Positions 1 through 8,581 of a stretch of DNA of 64,000 nucleotides are shown here, piece after piece (within the stretch, counting starts at the first letter, position 1; each line of letters starts with the position of its first letter). The stretch lies in NCBI RefSeq assembly GCF_016592435.1, contig NZ_AP014545.1, forward strand, positions 744,001 through 808,000, written 5' to 3'. The notes beneath the pieces were generated by a model. The model did not search any database. It saw only the letters and a list, made by a program, of their open reading frames with translations, and was not told the origin of the DNA. A program made the translations under genes and the position numbers. Source of the stretch: Amphritea japonica ATCC BAA-1530 (GTDB lineage Bacteria > Pseudomonadota > Gammaproteobacteria > Pseudomonadales > Balneatricaceae).

Positions 1-3000
1 CCCTCACGGGCGCTCATAACCTGACGGTAACCGGTGTAGCAGATATTAATGATGCGGTGAATATCCGTGACCTGACTGTTAGCGAGGATGCAACTTTTAC
101 TTCCACAGTGACAGCCAGTGATATCAGTATCGGTGGTGATGCTGTCATTAACGATGTAGTGGTAGCCGATAGTCTGAGTGTCGCGGGTACTTCGGATCTG
201 GCCGCGGATGTTACCACCAGTAGTACGCAGAGCTATACCGGTGCGATGGCATTGAACAACGACGTGATTCTGACGGGAACGACGATTACCACCGATGCTG
301 TCACCGGTGCACATAATCTTATCCTGGCCGGTAATGCCTATATTAACGGTGTAATGAATGTTAATGATCTCTCTATTACTGGTGCAGCGGCGTTTGCTAC
401 CGCCTTGTATGCCGATGCGATCAGCATTGGCGGTACTGCTGATTTTGACGGTGCGGTAAGTGCGGATAGTCTGGCTATCACCGGTAATACCCATGCCGGA
501 GCAGATATCACTACCATAACTGTTCAAAACTATAATGGCGCCGTTGTCCTGACTGACGCTATTACTCTGAAGGCAACCACCGTCACGACTAATGCTATTA
601 ATGGAGCTCATAACCTGACGGTCACCGGCAATGCGGATATCAACGGGGCTGTTGCGGTTAATGATTTATCGGTAAGCGGTAATAGCACATTCGCTGCCAT
701 CGTGAATGCGGACACGATCGACATTGGTGGCAATGCGATCATCAATGAAGTTGTGACTGCACACAGTCTGGATATCGCTGGAACAAGCAGTATCGGAGCC
801 GATATAACCACTACAGGTACTCAGAACTATACCGGTGCGCTAGCCCTGACCGATGGAGTGACTTTAGCGGGTACTACTGTCACCGCTAATTCAGTGACCG
901 GAGCGCATAATCTCAGCGTAAGTGGTAATGCTGATCTGAATGGGCGTGTGATTGTTAGCGATCTTATCGTTAGTGGTGATGTGGTGATCGAGGGTGCTAT
1001 TCTGGCCGACAGTCTGTCCATCGGTGGTATGACTGATTTAGGTGCGAATGTCACTACGGACACTACGCAAACCTACGGCGGAGATGTAAGCCTGACCGGT
1101 GATTCGACGCTAACCGGCTCAGCAGTGAACTTTAATGGGGCCGTGGATGGTCATCATCAACTCATCCTGAATGCGGTTGTTAATCTGTCGGGCGATGTAG
1201 GAACCACGGAACAGTTGAGTGAGATTGTCTTTACTAAGGCAACTGATCTGGCTGTGGATATCTATGCTGACATGCAAACCTATATGGGTAACCTGACCCT
1301 TAGTGACAACGTTATCCTGACCGGTAATGTTGGTACTCAGTCAGTTACCGGGCTGCATAATCTGACGGTTAACGGCGTACTGAACAGTGCCGGAGCGGTT
1401 GATGTTCATGATCTGACAATCAGTACAGATGCCATCTTTGATTCGACGGTCACTGGCGATGCGATCAGTATCGGCGGCGATGCAGTTATTACCGATCTGG
1501 TGACGGCGGACAGTCTGGATATCGCCGGAGCTACAGCTCTGGCCGCTAATGTCACCACCAGTGGTACCCAGAACTATACCGGTGCAGTGGCACTGAATAA
1601 CGACGTGATCCTGACAGGAACGACGGTTACCGCCAATGCGGTCACCGGTGCGCATAACCTTACCCTGGCTGGTAATGCCGATATTAACGGTGTGATGGAT
1701 GTGAATGATCTGTCGGTTAGCGGCGCAGCGGCGTTTGCTACCGCCCTTTATGCTGACGCGATCAGTATTGGTGGCGCTGCCGAGTTTAAGGGGACCGTCA
1801 TCGCAGATAGCCTGGCCGTTACCGGCAATACAAATACTGCTGCAGATATCACCACAACCGCTACACAAAACTATGGCGGTGCGCTTGTCCTAATGGATGG
1901 TGTCACACTGACAGCGACGACTGTTACAGCCGAGGCTATCAGTGGCGCCCACAACCTAGCAGTCACCGGCAATGCTGATATCAATGGGGCTGTTGCTGTC
2001 AATGACCTGTCGGTCAGTGGTAATAGTGCATTTGCCTCCACCGTCAATGCAAAAGCTATGACACTTGATGGTACTGCGCTGATCAATGGTGTTGTCACCG
2101 CGGACAGCCTGGTCATTAATGGTACAGCTGATTTGGGAGCGGATGTAACCACCACGGGCACGCAACATTACATCGGTGCCGTCAGTCTGCTGACTGACCT
2201 GAATCTAACCGGCAGCAAGGTTATGACCAACGCCCTCACGGGTGCGCATAACCTAACAGTAACCGGTATAGCGGAGATCAATGATGCGGTTAATATCAGT
2301 GATCTTACCGTTAGTGAGGATGTAACCTTTGCTTCCACTGTGACCGCCAGTGCAATCAGTATCGGTGGTGACGCTGTCATTAACGATATCGTTATTGCCG
2401 ATAGTCTTTTTGTTGGCGGAGCGGCTGAACTGTATAACCACGTGGAGACTATAGGTGATCAAACAGTCGTAGGGTCAGTGAATCTGATGGATAGCCTTTC
2501 ATTAAAGGGCTCCGATATAAGACTGGGCCTGGTAGATGGGGGTTATACACTGGCGGTTAACAGTGATCAGTTTACATCTGGAGGTATCGGGCAGAATAGC
2601 ACTCTAACAGGATTGGAGGTGGTCGCTCAAACAGGGATCAACTTACTAAAGGTAACTGTTGATGGTGATGTAGAGTTAACCGCAGTGTCTGGGGATATTG
2701 TTGGTCATCAAAGGATGCAGGTTACGGGGCATCTGTCGGCGGATACCTCCGCTAATCTGCTATTGAAAGATGTAAGTAATGATTTTAATACGCTGAGTAT
2801 TTCTGCGCAGAACGCTTCTATAGCAGAGCTCAACCGCCTGACGCTGAACAATGTATCTGTCTTAGGTAATCTGACGGTAACGGCAGGAAACAGTATCTTC
2901 GATGCGGGTGACCTGTTTATTGGCGGTAAAGGAACCTTTAAGGCTGATAATGAAATTGATTTGGGATCCTGGGGGTTGGTTGAGGAAACTCGTTTTGGTC

Positions 3001-3662
3001 AATTGGCTGTTTCCGGTTTGACTCAGACCCGAGCCAATAAAGTGACTGTGATAGAAGAAGATAGCATGCAGATTGCAATGGCAGCAGCGGATGATTTAAC
3101 ACTTATCTCAGAAGCGGGAAGTCTGGGATCTAATCTTGGTGTTACCCTCGATGTAAACGATAATTTGAGCTTAGGAGTTCAGTCTACTGAAAGTATTGGT
3201 GCAGCAAATAATCCGATTGATTTTACCTTTGCGGGAGACTATGCCTCTTCAACTCTGAGCCTGAAAGGGGCGGATGCGTATCTGACCGCTCAGGCAAGTT
3301 TACTGTCGGGCCAATTGAACACCAGCGGCTCTTCTGTCTTGTTCCGTTCGGCTCTGACGGATACAGCTTTATCAGCGAGTATGATTGACTTTCTGAACTA
3401 TCTGTTTGGTGCTGATGATGCTTTGTTTAACGAGTTTGTCATTATCTTTGATGTAAAAAGTGATGGTGTACAGTTACCAGAGGATCAGCAAGACGATATT
3501 TTTGCTTACCTTGATAAGGGTGGGAGAACCGTTGGTTATGTGCGTCAAACCGAAAAATTTAAACAACTCTTTGATCTCTGGCAAAAATACGATAGTGTTT
3601 TCACGTTAACCGTGCCACAGCGTGATACTATCGCTGCTGGTAAACGTTTTGCCCAGGGATAG
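1..3662 (+). CDS. Large repetitive surface/adhesin-like protein, 3' part
   Basis: The reading frame is open from the first bases of the window (codons start at base 3), so the gene begins upstream and only about 1,220 C-terminal residues are visible. Roughly the first 800 visible residues are tandem 99-residue repeats rich in G, T, N, A, D and V, with a recurring GAHNL motif. This is the look of a beta-helical or filamentous-haemagglutinin-like exoprotein. The last 400 residues are non-repetitive and end in a charged segment containing DLWQKYD. There are almost no cysteines or aromatic residues in the repeat part. A SapC-family gene follows after 25 nt and the T6SS operon after that. The surface location and adhesive role are inferred from composition and repeats; the N-terminal secretion signal lies outside the window, so the export route cannot be told. 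Confidence 0.75.
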   Translation, partial: LTGAHNLTVTGVADINDAVNIRDLTVSEDATFTSTVTASDISIGGDAVINDVVVADSLSVAGTSDLAADVTTSSTQSYTGAMALNNDVILTGTTITTDAVTGAHNLILAGNAYINGVMNVNDLSITGAAAFATALYADAISIGGTADFDGAVSADSLAITGNTHAGADITTITVQNYNGAVVLTDAITLKATTVTTNAINGAHNLTVTGNADINGAVAVNDLSVSGNSTFAAIVNADTIDIGGNAIINEVVTAHSLDIAGTSSIGADITTTGTQNYTGALALTDGVTLAGTTVTANSVTGAHNLSVSGNADLNGRVIVSDLIVSGDVVIEGAILADSLSIGGMTDLGANVTTDTTQTYGGDVSLTGDSTLTGSAVNFNGAVDGHHQLILNAVVNLSGDVGTTEQLSEIVFTKATDLAVDIYADMQTYMGNLTLSDNVILTGNVGTQSVTGLHNLTVNGVLNSAGAVDVHDLTISTDAIFDSTVTGDAISIGGDAVITDLVTADSLDIAGATALAANVTTSGTQNYTGAVALNNDVILTGTTVTANAVTGAHNLTLAGNADINGVMDVNDLSVSGAAAFATALYADAISIGGAAEFKGTVIADSLAVTGNTNTAADITTTATQNYGGALVLMDGVTLTATTVTAEAISGAHNLAVTGNADINGAVAVNDLSVSGNSAFASTVNAKAMTLDGTALINGVVTADSLVINGTADLGADVTTTGTQHYIGAVSLLTDLNLTGSKVMTNALTGAHNLTVTGIAEINDAVNISDLTVSEDVTFASTVTASAISIGGDAVINDIVIADSLFVGGAAELYNHVETIGDQTVVGSVNLMDSLSLKGSDIRLGLVDGGYTLAVNSDQFTSGGIGQNSTLTGLEVVAQTGINLLKVTVDGDVELTAVSGDIVGHQRMQVTGHLSADTSANLLLKDVSNDFNTLSISAQNASIAELNRLTLNNVSVLGNLTVTAGNSIFDAGDLFIGGKGTFKADNEIDLGSWGLVEETRFGQLAVSGLTQTRANKVTVIEEDSMQIAMAAADDLTLISEAGSLGSNLGVTLDVNDNLSLGVQSTESIGAANNPIDFTFAGDYASSTLSLKGADAYLTAQASLLSGQLNTSGSSVLFRSALTDTALSASMIDFLNYLFGADDALFNEFVIIFDVKSDGVQLPEDQQDDIFAYLDKGGRTVGYVRQTEKFKQLFDLWQKYDSVFTLTVPQRDTIAAGKRFAQG
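3..2450 (+). repeat. 297-bp coding tandem repeats (99 residues each)
   Basis: The codons for the G(A/L)HNL motif start at 9, 306, 603, 900, 1350, 1647, 1944 and 2241. The spacing is exactly 297 nt inside two blocks. The blocks are separated by two shortened units (249 and 201 nt) around a diverged GHHQL at 1149. Units differ at many synonymous and replacement sites, so they are old or under diversifying exchange rather than fresh duplications. The array probably continues upstream of the window. Confidence 0.9.
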
Positions 3663-3687
3663 GCAGATAAATAAAAAGGATTTTGAA

Positions 3688-4395
3688 ATGCTTCCGATGT
3701 TCTATCAGCAACTGAGTGCTGTCAGTTCTGCTCATCATAACGACTTTAATGTCGATATCGCCGATTACAGCTTTGCTGCTGCGGCTAATACCATTCCTGT
3801 CGGTCTCTCCGAGTTCGGTCAGTTACTGTTCCACTACCCAATTGTTTTTATGTCTGCTGAAAATGGCTATGTTCCGGTCGCTGTAGTTGGTACCGAGGCC
3901 GGTGAAAACCTGTTTGTCGATGGACAGGGACAGTGGCTTGCGTCGTACCTGCCCGCCTATGTCCGTCGCTATCCGTTTACGGTTGCCAGTGTTTCTGATC
4001 AGAACAGTACGCTGACGGTGTGTATCGACGAGAGCTATTCTGGCTGTAACCGAGAAGGACGGGGAGAAGCATTATTCACGGATGCCAATGAGCAGACGGA
4101 CTATCTGCAAAAAACCAGTCAGTTTTTGCAGCAGTTTGAACTGGATTTCAGGCGCAATAAGATTTTTACAGACAAACTTACCGACCTGGGATTGCTTGAA
4201 TCTACAGAAGCGACATTCATCGCTGAAGAAACGGGTAAAGGCCGTAAACTGGATGGTTTTTTTGTTGTTAACCGTGAACGCCTTAAAAAACTGAGCGCCA
4301 CAGATTTGGATGAGTTAAATCGTTCCGGTGCACTAGAGCTGATCTATCAGCACCTGGCTTCGCTAAGCCGATTCTCTCATCTGTTTAATACCTGA
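3688..4395 (+). CDS. SapC family protein
   Basis: A 235-residue protein with the SapC-family pattern: YPIVFM near residue 50, then PVAVVG, GENLFVD, PAYVRRYPF and CIDES. The start at 3688 is chosen because an AAGGA ribosome site lies 7 nt upstream; the frame extends further 5' but only inside the previous gene. SapC-family proteins were named from an S-layer-associated Campylobacter gene, and their biochemical role is not established. The gene sits between the giant repeat protein and tssA. It may act in production or surface handling of the repeat protein, which is inference from position. It ends only 7 nt before tssA and so is probably co-transcribed with the T6SS operon. Confidence 0.8.
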   Translation: MLPMFYQQLSAVSSAHHNDFNVDIADYSFAAAANTIPVGLSEFGQLLFHYPIVFMSAENGYVPVAVVGTEAGENLFVDGQGQWLASYLPAYVRRYPFTVASVSDQNSTLTVCIDESYSGCNREGRGEALFTDANEQTDYLQKTSQFLQQFELDFRRNKIFTDKLTDLGLLESTEATFIAEETGKGRKLDGFFVVNRERLKKLSATDLDELNRSGALELIYQHLASLSRFSHLFNT

Positions 4396-4402
4396 ATTTC
4401 TT

Positions 4403-6061
4403 ATGGGAATTATGGAGCAAGACTGGGCAGAAAAGCTCGCTACAACGCTAATCAGTGCATCCTCGCCAACCGGTAGGGATGTCCAGCACGATGATATTTA
4501 TAATGAGCTGGATGATGAGATAAAGAAAGGCGAAGGGATTGATATTCAACCGATTGACTGGACTCGTGTTCAGGTTTTATCGGAAACGATCCTGCGGGAG
4601 CATTCGAAAGATCTCCGCGTAGCTAGTCGACTAAGTGTTGCTCTTTTTTATCGTCATGGCTTTGCGGGTTTGCATAGTGGTTTCGCATTATTAGCATCGA
4701 TGTTGGAAGCAGACTACTGGGATGATATCTATCCTGCCCGACTTAAAAAGCCAAATAAATTGCGGGCTGCTGCGTTTGAATGGATGCTTAAAAAGCTGGA
4801 GCGGCCATTCTCTGAAGTTGAAGTTAACGAAGATATTGCTACTGATATTGTCCGTAGTAACGAACAGTTTAAGCGTTTAGAACAGGCGGCTAACAAACGG
4901 TTAGGCGATGATGCCCCTTTTCTGTTCGAATGTAAAAATCAACTCAGCAGCTTCTGTCGGGATGCTGAATTCATTCTGGCCGAACAGAATAAAGTTCAGG
5001 AACAGAGCATCTCAGAAGAAAAAGCTGAGGCTAAGGTAGAGCAGGTCGTTGCGTCAAAACCATTGGCAGAGACAGCACAGTCTTCCAGCCAGCCTAAGCC
5101 CCGGCCTAATACAACAGCTAATCAGGTAGAGCAGGTTAAAGCTCAGCCCCAGTCTGTTACTTCGACAGCCGATATAGAAAAAGCGCTGACAACAAATAAT
5201 CGAACTGTGGATAAGATCTGCCAGTTGCTGCGTCAGCAGCGCATCACCGACCCTTACCCCTATCATCTGTTACGTACCAGTACCTGGATGATTCTGGAAA
5301 AACTCCCTCCCAGTGGCGTGCTGCCGAAAATTCCATCAGACACTCGAATTCAGGAACTGCAGGCGCTTGAACAGGCCGGTAACTGGCAGCTATTAATTCA
5401 GGAATGTGAAAAAAGCTATGCCGGTGGAGCTATTTTCTGGCTGGGTTTACATCGACTGGTGTGCCGGGCATTACAGGAGCTTGATGCCCCTGATGCAGCG
5501 GCCGTAGTTATGCACAATGTTAGTCATTTACTTATACGATTCCCTGATTTTATTAGTCGTAAGTTTGCCAATGGAGAGGGGTTTGTTGATCCGTTGACGC
5601 AGGCCTGGGTCGAGACTGGATTAAGTTCAGTCGGTGGCGCTGGCGCTACCGATTCTAATACTGCTGATACGTCGGCCTGGGATGCGGCATACGGTGAAGC
5701 TAAACAAGCAGCTTTAAAAGGGCAGTTTGATCAGGGGCTACAACTACTAACGACAGGTGCCGCTCAGGCAGAAGGCGAGCGACAGCGTGTTTGGTGGCAG
5801 TTGCAACAAGCTCAGTTTTGTTTCGATGCAGGGCATCTGGATGTTGCAATACCGCAATTAAAATCTCTTGTTCAATCGTTGCAGGAAAGAGGCCTGGAGC
5901 GGTGGGAACCGGAATTATATCTGAATGTAATAAAGCTTCTGCTGAGCGGTCACGGTCAGAAACAAGCAAAGCAGAAATATACCAAAGAGCAGCAGGACGA
6001 AGTGGATCAGTTAAAAATGGTGTTATGCCTGATGGATCCGCTGAGTGCGCTGGCACTATAA
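4403..6061 (+). CDS. tssA: T6SS protein TssA (VasJ type)
   Basis: A 552-residue protein. Residues about 10-125 match the ImpA/TssA N-terminal domain (DDIYPARLKKPNKLRAAAFE region). A polar linker rich in Q, K, S and A follows (about 200-255), then a helical C-terminal VasJ-like domain. TssA organises the baseplate and caps sheath polymerisation; long VasJ-type forms are thought to act at the distal end of the sheath. No strong ribosome site precedes 4403 (ATG); an in-frame ATG at 4412 is an alternative. It is the first gene of the tssA-B-C-E-F-G-clpV-vasH operon, with tssB 20 nt downstream. Confidence 0.9.
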   Translation: MGIMEQDWAEKLATTLISASSPTGRDVQHDDIYNELDDEIKKGEGIDIQPIDWTRVQVLSETILREHSKDLRVASRLSVALFYRHGFAGLHSGFALLASMLEADYWDDIYPARLKKPNKLRAAAFEWMLKKLERPFSEVEVNEDIATDIVRSNEQFKRLEQAANKRLGDDAPFLFECKNQLSSFCRDAEFILAEQNKVQEQSISEEKAEAKVEQVVASKPLAETAQSSSQPKPRPNTTANQVEQVKAQPQSVTSTADIEKALTTNNRTVDKICQLLRQQRITDPYPYHLLRTSTWMILEKLPPSGVLPKIPSDTRIQELQALEQAGNWQLLIQECEKSYAGGAIFWLGLHRLVCRALQELDAPDAAAVVMHNVSHLLIRFPDFISRKFANGEGFVDPLTQAWVETGLSSVGGAGATDSNTADTSAWDAAYGEAKQAALKGQFDQGLQLLTTGAAQAEGERQRVWWQLQQAQFCFDAGHLDVAIPQLKSLVQSLQERGLERWEPELYLNVIKLLLSGHGQKQAKQKYTKEQQDEVDQLKMVLCLMDPLSALAL

Positions 6062-6081
6062 ATTAGAAAGGATGAAGGCTC

Positions 6082-6567
6082 ATGGCTAAAGATGGATCAG
6101 TGGCACCCAAGGAGCGGATCAACATCGTCTATAAACCGGCGACAGGTGATGCTAAGGAAGATGTCGAGCTGCCAAACAAGGTAGTAATGGTGGGTGATTA
6201 TACTCTGCGGGAAGAGGAAGAAGACCTTCAGGATCGTGAGCTGATCGATATTAATAAGGACAACTTTTCTGATGTGATGGCCAGTCAGCGTCTGAATGTT
6301 CAGATGACGGTGCCGAATAAGTTGTCCGGTGAGGAGGATGCAGAGATGTCTGCTTCTTTAACCTTCAATAACCTCCGTGATTTCGAGCCTGAGTCTGTTG
6401 TTAAGCAAGTGCCAGAACTAGCAAAACTGCTCGAACTTCGCGAAGCGCTTTCGTTTTTGAAAGGACCATTGGGCAACGTTCCTGCCTTTAGAAAGCAGAT
6501 CGAAGAGTTGCTGGGTGATGATGATTCCCGTCAGAAACTGATGGCTGAATTAGGTATTGAAGAATAG
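6082..6567 (+). CDS. tssB: T6SS contractile sheath small subunit TssB
   Basis: A 161-residue VipA/ImpB family protein, the usual length. It starts with the typical basic lead-in (SVAPKERINIVYKPATG), followed by the acidic stretch around residues 45-60 and the conserved DFEPESVVKQVPELAKLLELR segment at about 112-132. With TssC it forms the contractile sheath that drives the Hcp tube out of the cell. An AGAAAGGA ribosome site lies about 10 nt upstream of the ATG. tssC follows after 51 nt, as in most T6SS loci. Confidence 0.97.
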   Translation: MAKDGSVAPKERINIVYKPATGDAKEDVELPNKVVMVGDYTLREEEEDLQDRELIDINKDNFSDVMASQRLNVQMTVPNKLSGEEDAEMSASLTFNNLRDFEPESVVKQVPELAKLLELREALSFLKGPLGNVPAFRKQIEELLGDDDSRQKLMAELGIEE

Positions 6568-6618
6568 TAACTGCGTCGCTGAAGTAGAACGCTGAACCAG
6601 GAAGTAAGGGATTAAATT

Positions 6619-8103
6619 ATGTCAGAACAGGAACAGATTGCCGTTCAAGGCGCAGTTGCGGTAACAGAAGAGAGCTCTCTGCTTGATCAGATCATGCAGC
6701 AGACCAATATGAAAACCGGTGATGAAGCCTATGATGTTGCCTCAAAAGGGGTGCAGGCTTTTATTGCAGAAATTCTAAAATCTGGTGAGAAGAGCGATCG
6801 CATCCGTAAACAGCTGGTCGATGAAATGATCGCATCTATTGATGAAAAGCTGAGCTTGCAGGTGGATCAAATTCTTCACGAAGACAATTTTCAGAAGATG
6901 GAATCGGCCTGGCGAGGCCTTAAGTTTGTCGTGGATCGTACCGATTTTCGTGAGAATAACCGGATTCAGCTATTAAATGTATCGAAAGAAGATCTGGCTA
7001 TGGATTTTGAAGATGCATCTGATATTACCGAATCTGGTCTGTATAAGAAAATTTATACCGCTGAATTCGGTCAGCATGGTGGTGAACCGGTTAGTGCAAT
7101 GATCGCCAACTATGAGTTTGATCACAGCTCTCCGGATATTAGCCTGATGCAAAGTGTTGCCAGTATCGCAACGATGTCCCATGCCCCTTTCATTGCCGCT
7201 GCAGCACCTGAATTCTTTGGCGTGGATGACATCCAGAAACTGCCAAATCTGAATGATATAGCCTCAATTTTTGAAGGCCCGCAGTACGCTAAATGGCGTT
7301 CGTTCCGTGATAGTGAAGATGCCCGTAGTCTGGGTCTGACAATGCCGCGTTTCTTGCTGCGTCTGCCTTATGATGAGCGGGATAATCCGGTGAAGGCATT
7401 CAAATATAATGAAAGTATCTCCGGTGATCATCAGAACTACCTGTGGGGTAATACTTCGTTTTCATTCGCTTCACGTTTAACTGAAAGCTTTGCTAAGTAT
7501 CGTTGGTGTCCGAACATTATCGGTCCGCAGAGCGGTGGTGCCGTTGAAGATCTGCCGTTGCATCAGTATGAAGCGATGGGCCAGATTGAAACAAAAATCC
7601 CGACAGAAGTGCTGGTCTCAGACCGTCGTGAGTTTGAATTGGCTGAAGCCGGTTTTATCCCGCTGACCTTCCGTAAGGGCAGTGACAATGCCGCTTTCTT
7701 CTCAGCGAATTCTACTCAGAAGCCTAAGTTCTTTGGTGTTAGCAAAGAGGGTAAGCAGGCCGAGATGAATTATAAGCTGAGTACTCAGCTGCCTTATATG
7801 TTCATTGTTAACCGTCTGGCGCATTACATCAAAGTACTGCAGCGGGAAAATATTGGTAGCTGGAAAGAGCGTAACGATCTGGAAGAGGAACTGAACGTCT
7901 GGATCCGTCAGTTTGTTGCCAATCAGGATGGTGCCAGTGCTGATGTCCGCAGCAAGCGGCCTTTGCGTGAAGCCTCTATTCAGGTAGCAGATGTCGAAGG
8001 TGAGCCTGGGTTTTACAAGGTCTCTCTGCATGTTCGTCCTCATTTCAAGTATATGGGTGCTGATTTTACTTTGTCCCTGGTGGGCAAGCTGGATAAGACC
8101 TAA
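6619..8103 (+). CDS. tssC: T6SS contractile sheath large subunit TssC
   Basis: A 494-residue VipB/ImpC protein of normal length. Conserved family blocks are visible: ESAWRGLKFVVDRTDF (about 97-112), GEPVSAMIANYEF (about 156-168), FLLRLPYDER (about 246-255) and the C-terminal HVRPHFKYMGADFTLSLVGK. It pairs with TssB to build the sheath and carries the region handled by ClpV during recycling. An AAGTAAGGGATT ribosome region precedes the ATG. A strong hairpin in the 58-nt gap to tssE may stabilise or insulate the tssBC message. Confidence 0.98.
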   Translation: MSEQEQIAVQGAVAVTEESSLLDQIMQQTNMKTGDEAYDVASKGVQAFIAEILKSGEKSDRIRKQLVDEMIASIDEKLSLQVDQILHEDNFQKMESAWRGLKFVVDRTDFRENNRIQLLNVSKEDLAMDFEDASDITESGLYKKIYTAEFGQHGGEPVSAMIANYEFDHSSPDISLMQSVASIATMSHAPFIAAAAPEFFGVDDIQKLPNLNDIASIFEGPQYAKWRSFRDSEDARSLGLTMPRFLLRLPYDERDNPVKAFKYNESISGDHQNYLWGNTSFSFASRLTESFAKYRWCPNIIGPQSGGAVEDLPLHQYEAMGQIETKIPTEVLVSDRREFELAEAGFIPLTFRKGSDNAAFFSANSTQKPKFFGVSKEGKQAEMNYKLSTQLPYMFIVNRLAHYIKVLQRENIGSWKERNDLEEELNVWIRQFVANQDGASADVRSKRPLREASIQVADVEGEPGFYKVSLHVRPHFKYMGADFTLSLVGKLDKT

Positions 8104-8125
8104 TCCGTTAGTTGTGCTTGATGAA

Positions 8126-8147
8126 ACCGCTCTCTTTAGAGAGCGGT
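8126..8147 (+). other. Perfect intercistronic hairpin between tssC and tssE
   Basis: A perfect inverted repeat: left arm ACCGCTCTCT (8126-8135), loop TT, right arm AGAGAGCGGT. No T-run follows, so it does not look like a rho-independent terminator. The tssE ribosome site (AGGA, 8149-8152) abuts the right arm. An mRNA-stabilising or translation-tuning role, setting a high TssBC to TssE ratio, is inferred. Confidence 0.7.
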
Positions 8148-8160
8148 GAGGATAATTGTT

Positions 8161-8580
8161 ATGTTGCATTACACCCTTCTTCAGCGTGTTGCGCTGGGTG
8201 ATGAGGGGGCAAAGCAGTCTCTGGATGTCAATGAAGATAAGCTGCGTAAATCAGTGCAGATGCATCTGCAGAATATGTTCAATGTCCGTCAGGGTAGTGT
8301 TGCCGCGCTCGATGACTATGGGTTGCCCGACTTTAATGATTTGGATATGAGTAGCGGTTATATGAAAGCGGTGACCGATATGCGTAAAGCGATAAAACTA
8401 TCACTGGAAAAGTATGAGCCGCGTCTTGAACGGATCAGGGTGCGGTATCTGCAAAATGATGAAAACCCGCTCGATCTTCGATTTGAGATTAACGCACATA
8501 TGGCTATTCCTGATTGTCCGGTCAGGGTCAAATTTCAAACCATGATGGCAAGTGACGGCCTTTGTAAGGTGGTTGCCTAG
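8161..8580 (+). CDS. tssE: T6SS baseplate protein TssE
   Basis: A 139-residue GpW/Gp25 (T4 gp25-like) family protein that forms part of the baseplate wedge and seeds the sheath. The family pattern is visible as LLQRVALGDE at the start, RQGSVAALDDYGLPDF near 45-60 and RLERIRVRYLQND in the C-terminal half. The ATG at 8161 is preferred over the upstream GTG at 8146 because AGGA (8149-8152) lies 8 nt before it. tssF starts one base after the stop. Confidence 0.95.
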   Translation: MLHYTLLQRVALGDEGAKQSLDVNEDKLRKSVQMHLQNMFNVRQGSVAALDDYGLPDFNDLDMSSGYMKAVTDMRKAIKLSLEKYEPRLERIRVRYLQNDENPLDLRFEINAHMAIPDCPVRVKFQTMMASDGLCKVVA

Positions 8581-8581
8581 A

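Noticed and set aside
1341-1868. 175-codon open frame on the minus strand inside the repeat protein
   Set aside because: It is antisense to the repeats and its translation simply mirrors the repeat periodicity; no independent start signal or family match.
3-2450. Regular spacing suggestive of a CRISPR array
   Set aside because: The unit is 297 bp, fully coding and in frame, with no short identical repeats separated by unique spacers.
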